Positions 39,811 to 41,281 of a DNA stretch of 41,281 nt are shown in pieces. Source of the stretch: an uncultured Clostridia bacterium (lineage in GTDB: Bacteria > Bacillota > Clostridia > Oscillospirales > Acutalibacteraceae). Every line of letters begins with the position of its first letter. Position 1 is the first letter of the stretch. The translations under genes and the position numbers were made by a program. Where the stretch lies: contig CALDHV010000045.1 in the NCBI GenBank assembly GCA_937902305.1, forward strand, positions 1-41,281, in the 5' to 3' direction. A model generated the notes under the pieces. That model did not search any database. It saw nothing but the letters and a program-made list of their open reading frames with translations, and was not told the DNA's origin.

Positions 39811-40666
39811 GGACGGTGATAAACTCCGCCAGCGCCCGACGAATCTCGGCGGTGACATGGTGCCCCTCGATACCGGCAAGCGCCGTCCCGAGCAGACCGG
39901 AATAGACACTGACCTCGTACGGGCAGAAGGTATCAATGGGAAAATCGGCGCGCTCCTTAAATGGCGTGATATACCGCTCCTCGCCGCGCTGGACACTGCG
40001 GAACATCCGCAACGTCTCCTCCGGCGACCGCTTGCGGGAGCGCTGGTCGCGGAGCATCCTGCGCATCAGCCGAATACGCTTCGGATGCAGGAGCGTGCCG
40101 TCCGCCAGCTCCAGCCGGGTGCGCACGCTGATATACAGCCGCTCGGTGCGGCTCTCCGGCAGGGTAATGACCGATGGATTGAGCGCGTGGATGCCCTCCA
40201 AGATCACCAGCTCTCCCGGCTTGCGCGCAAGGGTCTGCCCGTTGATGCGGGTGCTGTCCTCAAAGCGAAACCGCGGCAGAACGGTGGGCTTGCAGGCGAG
40301 AATGTCCTCCAGCTTTTCATTGAGCAGGGGAATATCCACCCGGTCGGGCGACTCAAAATCGAACTTTCCCTGCACGCCCAGCTCCATTTGCTCTGCGGTG
40401 AGCGGGCGGAAAAAGTCATCCATCGACAGCGTGTGCGTCTCAAACCCCCACGCGTCGAGCTTATGCTCGATCATTTTGGCGGTGGTGGTTTTGCCGGAGC
40501 CGGACGGCCCGGACAGCAGAATGATCGGGCGCTCCTCTCGGTTATCGCGGATGGCTTTGGCAATATTAGTCAGCCGCCGATCAAAGTCGGCATCGCACTT
40601 ACGCAGAAAAGCGGCAGTGTCGGTCTGCACCTGCTCGTTGATGGCGGCAATCGGCATAATGCTCAT
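39746..40666 (-). CDS. Uridine kinase-like nucleoside kinase
   Basis: 306 residues, P-loop phosphotransferase of the uridine kinase/phosphoribulokinase family. The Walker A loop LSGPSGSGKTTTAKM begins at 51; THTLSMDDFFRPL near 74-86 is the base-binding region of uridine kinases; VILEGIHALNP near 157-167 is the Walker B region. It probably makes UMP or CMP from the nucleosides with ATP or GTP. It is longer than Udk (about 210 residues) with an N-terminal extension and an extra C-terminal part, as in the nucleoside kinases of clostridia often annotated this way. GGAGG is eight bases before the ATG at 40666. It follows the chimeric ORF by 17 bp. Confidence 0.88.
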   Translation of the reverse strand: MSIMPIAAINEQVQTDTAAFLRKCDADFDRRLTNIAKAIRDNREERPIILLSGPSGSGKTTTAKMIEHKLDAWGFETHTLSMDDFFRPLTAEQMELGVQGKFDFESPDRVDIPLLNEKLEDILACKPTVLPRFRFEDSTRINGQTLARKPGELVILEGIHALNPSVITLPESRTERLYISVRTRLELADGTLLHPKRIRLMRRMLRDQRSRKRSPEETLRMFRSVQRGEERYITPFKERADFPIDTFCPYEVSVYSGLLGTALAGIEGHHVTAEIRRALAEFITVPPAPVAADALVREFIGGSIYD

Positions 40667-40683
40667 AGTGGCGTCCTCCGTTA

Positions 40684-41281
40684 TCATGTATCCCATTTAT
40701 CGCACAGCGCAGTGATCTGGTCGGCAAACCGCGCCGCATCCTTGTTGGCAAGACCGCGACTGCGCTCGATAATGGCGATCAGCCGTTTCCCCGCATCCTG
40801 CAAGCGCCGGAACGCGCCGGCGGCGCGGGAATCGGTACCTCTTGCCCGCCGCTCGCGGTTGCCCTCGTTAAGGCAGGCGCCGCTCGCCAGGTCGTAGACC
40901 GCGCCGGGGTAGGGCGCGATCGCGTCCACGCCGATTTGCTCCCGCACAGCGGCAGCAAAGGTGTCGGTCACGGCGTCGTTGCCGTGATTAACAAATACGC
41001 GGCACGGCTTTTGCGGCAGGCGGGACAGCCACCCGAGCAGCATATCTCGGTCGGCGTGTCCGCTGATGCCCTCCAGCGTTTCGACGGCGGCGCGTACCAC
41101 CACCGGCTCGCCAAACAGCTTGACCTCCTTGGCGCCGTCCACGATCTTGCCGGTGGAAGCAAGTATCTGCATTATGGAATAGGCGGTAACGCTCTTGCCG
41201 GAGCCGGATTCGCCCACGATGCCCAGCACCTCGCCGCGGTCAAGGTTGAACGTGATGCCGTTGACCGCCTGCACCTCGCCC
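40684..41281 (-). CDS. Chimeric ORF: oligopeptide ABC ATPase fragment fused to beta-CASP metallo-hydrolase C-terminus (5' truncated)
   Basis: 198 codons are open from the right edge of the window to 40684. The first 48 or so (GEVQAVNGITFNLDRG, then IVGESGSGKSVT with the Walker A loop) are the start region of a DppD/OppD-type ATPase. After GKIVDG the frame abruptly becomes the C-terminal part of a beta-CASP RNA-processing metallo-hydrolase (KEVKLFGEPVVV, LEGISGHADRDMLLGWL, VFVNHGNDAV), ending in the tail NKDAARFADQITALCDKWDT. The metallo-beta-lactamase core, the Walker B and the signature motif are all missing, so neither function can be intact. The switch lies at 41134-41151, where both families can carry a similar GKIVDG segment. 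Either a real gene fusion or an assembly join. Confidence 0.8.
   Translation of the reverse strand, partial: GEVQAVNGITFNLDRGEVLGIVGESGSGKSVTAYSIMQILASTGKIVDGAKEVKLFGEPVVVRAAVETLEGISGHADRDMLLGWLSRLPQKPCRVFVNHGNDAVTDTFAAAVREQIGVDAIAPYPGAVYDLASGACLNEGNRERRARGTDSRAAGAFRRLQDAGKRLIAIIERSRGLANKDAARFADQITALCDKWDT

Overview
The window looks like a piece of chromosome from a moderately high-GC, spore-forming Clostridia bacterium, most likely an Oscillospirales/Ruminococcaceae-type gut anaerobe. The reasons are: Firmicutes-style AGGAGG ribosome sites and TTGACA/TATAAT promoters, an intact sporulation sigma-K gene with a sigma-E-like promoter, the low-GC Gram-positive regulator HPr kinase, the murB-rapZ-whiA cluster, a six-subunit Rnf complex, and several glycan-active enzymes. 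No rRNA, tRNA, CRISPR array, integrase or transposase gene was seen.

Layout. 1-8.3 kb: a secreted SGNH/GDSL hydrolase (minus, runs off the left edge), putP (minus), an unusual multi-arm inverted-repeat element at 3672-3983, then a plus-strand group: SGNH hydrolase with Ig-like and C-terminal domains, DUF1846 protein, small SGNH hydrolase, followed by a gene-free palindrome/repeat patch. 8.3-23.7 kb is all minus strand: GT2 glycosyltransferase, PHP phosphoesterase, MATE exporter, Gx (Hpre_diP_synt_I) membrane protein, NusG-domain-II protein, ApbE flavin transferase, rnfB-A-E-G-D-C (transcribed C to B), aspartate kinase, homoserine dehydrogenase and a class A penicillin-binding protein. 23.8-27.1 kb is plus strand: a small membrane protein, a membrane-anchored LamG-like protein and two tandem GH16-family enzymes. 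27.5-33.9 kb is minus strand: whiA, rapZ, murB, a ROK glucokinase, hprK, sigK and an AraC regulator. 34.0-37.8 kb is a four-gene plus-strand operon divergent from the AraC gene (MDR dehydrogenase, Gfo/Idh/MocA oxidoreductase, type I dehydroquinase-like protein, quinone-oxidoreductase-like MDR). 38.1-39.7 kb is a GH29 alpha-L-fucosidase flanked by 74-bp direct repeats. 39.7 kb to the end is minus strand: a uridine-kinase-like gene and a 5'-truncated chimeric ORF.

How the parts work together. The Rnf complex, ApbE (which attaches FMN to RnfG and RnfD) and the NusG-II and Gx partners form one energy-conservation unit. hom and lysC form an aspartate-family amino-acid pair. hprK, ROK kinase, murB, rapZ and whiA join carbon sensing to cell-wall synthesis. 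The LamG/GH16 block, the GH29 enzyme and the three SGNH hydrolases point to plant or host glycan use.

The most interesting items are: (1) the nested three-way-junction inverted-repeat element at 3672-3983; (2) a 74-bp duplication of the 3' end of the uridine-kinase gene that brackets the fucosidase as an integration at a gene 3' end would; (3) the AraC-controlled oxidoreductase/dehydroquinase operon, which looks like an uncharacterised carbocycle or sugar-acid pathway; (4) a tandem GH16 duplication whose breakpoint lies inside the preceding LamG gene; (5) an in-frame ABC-ATPase/beta-CASP chimera at the right edge, possibly an assembly join; and (6) an RnfE with an added four-cysteine tail.
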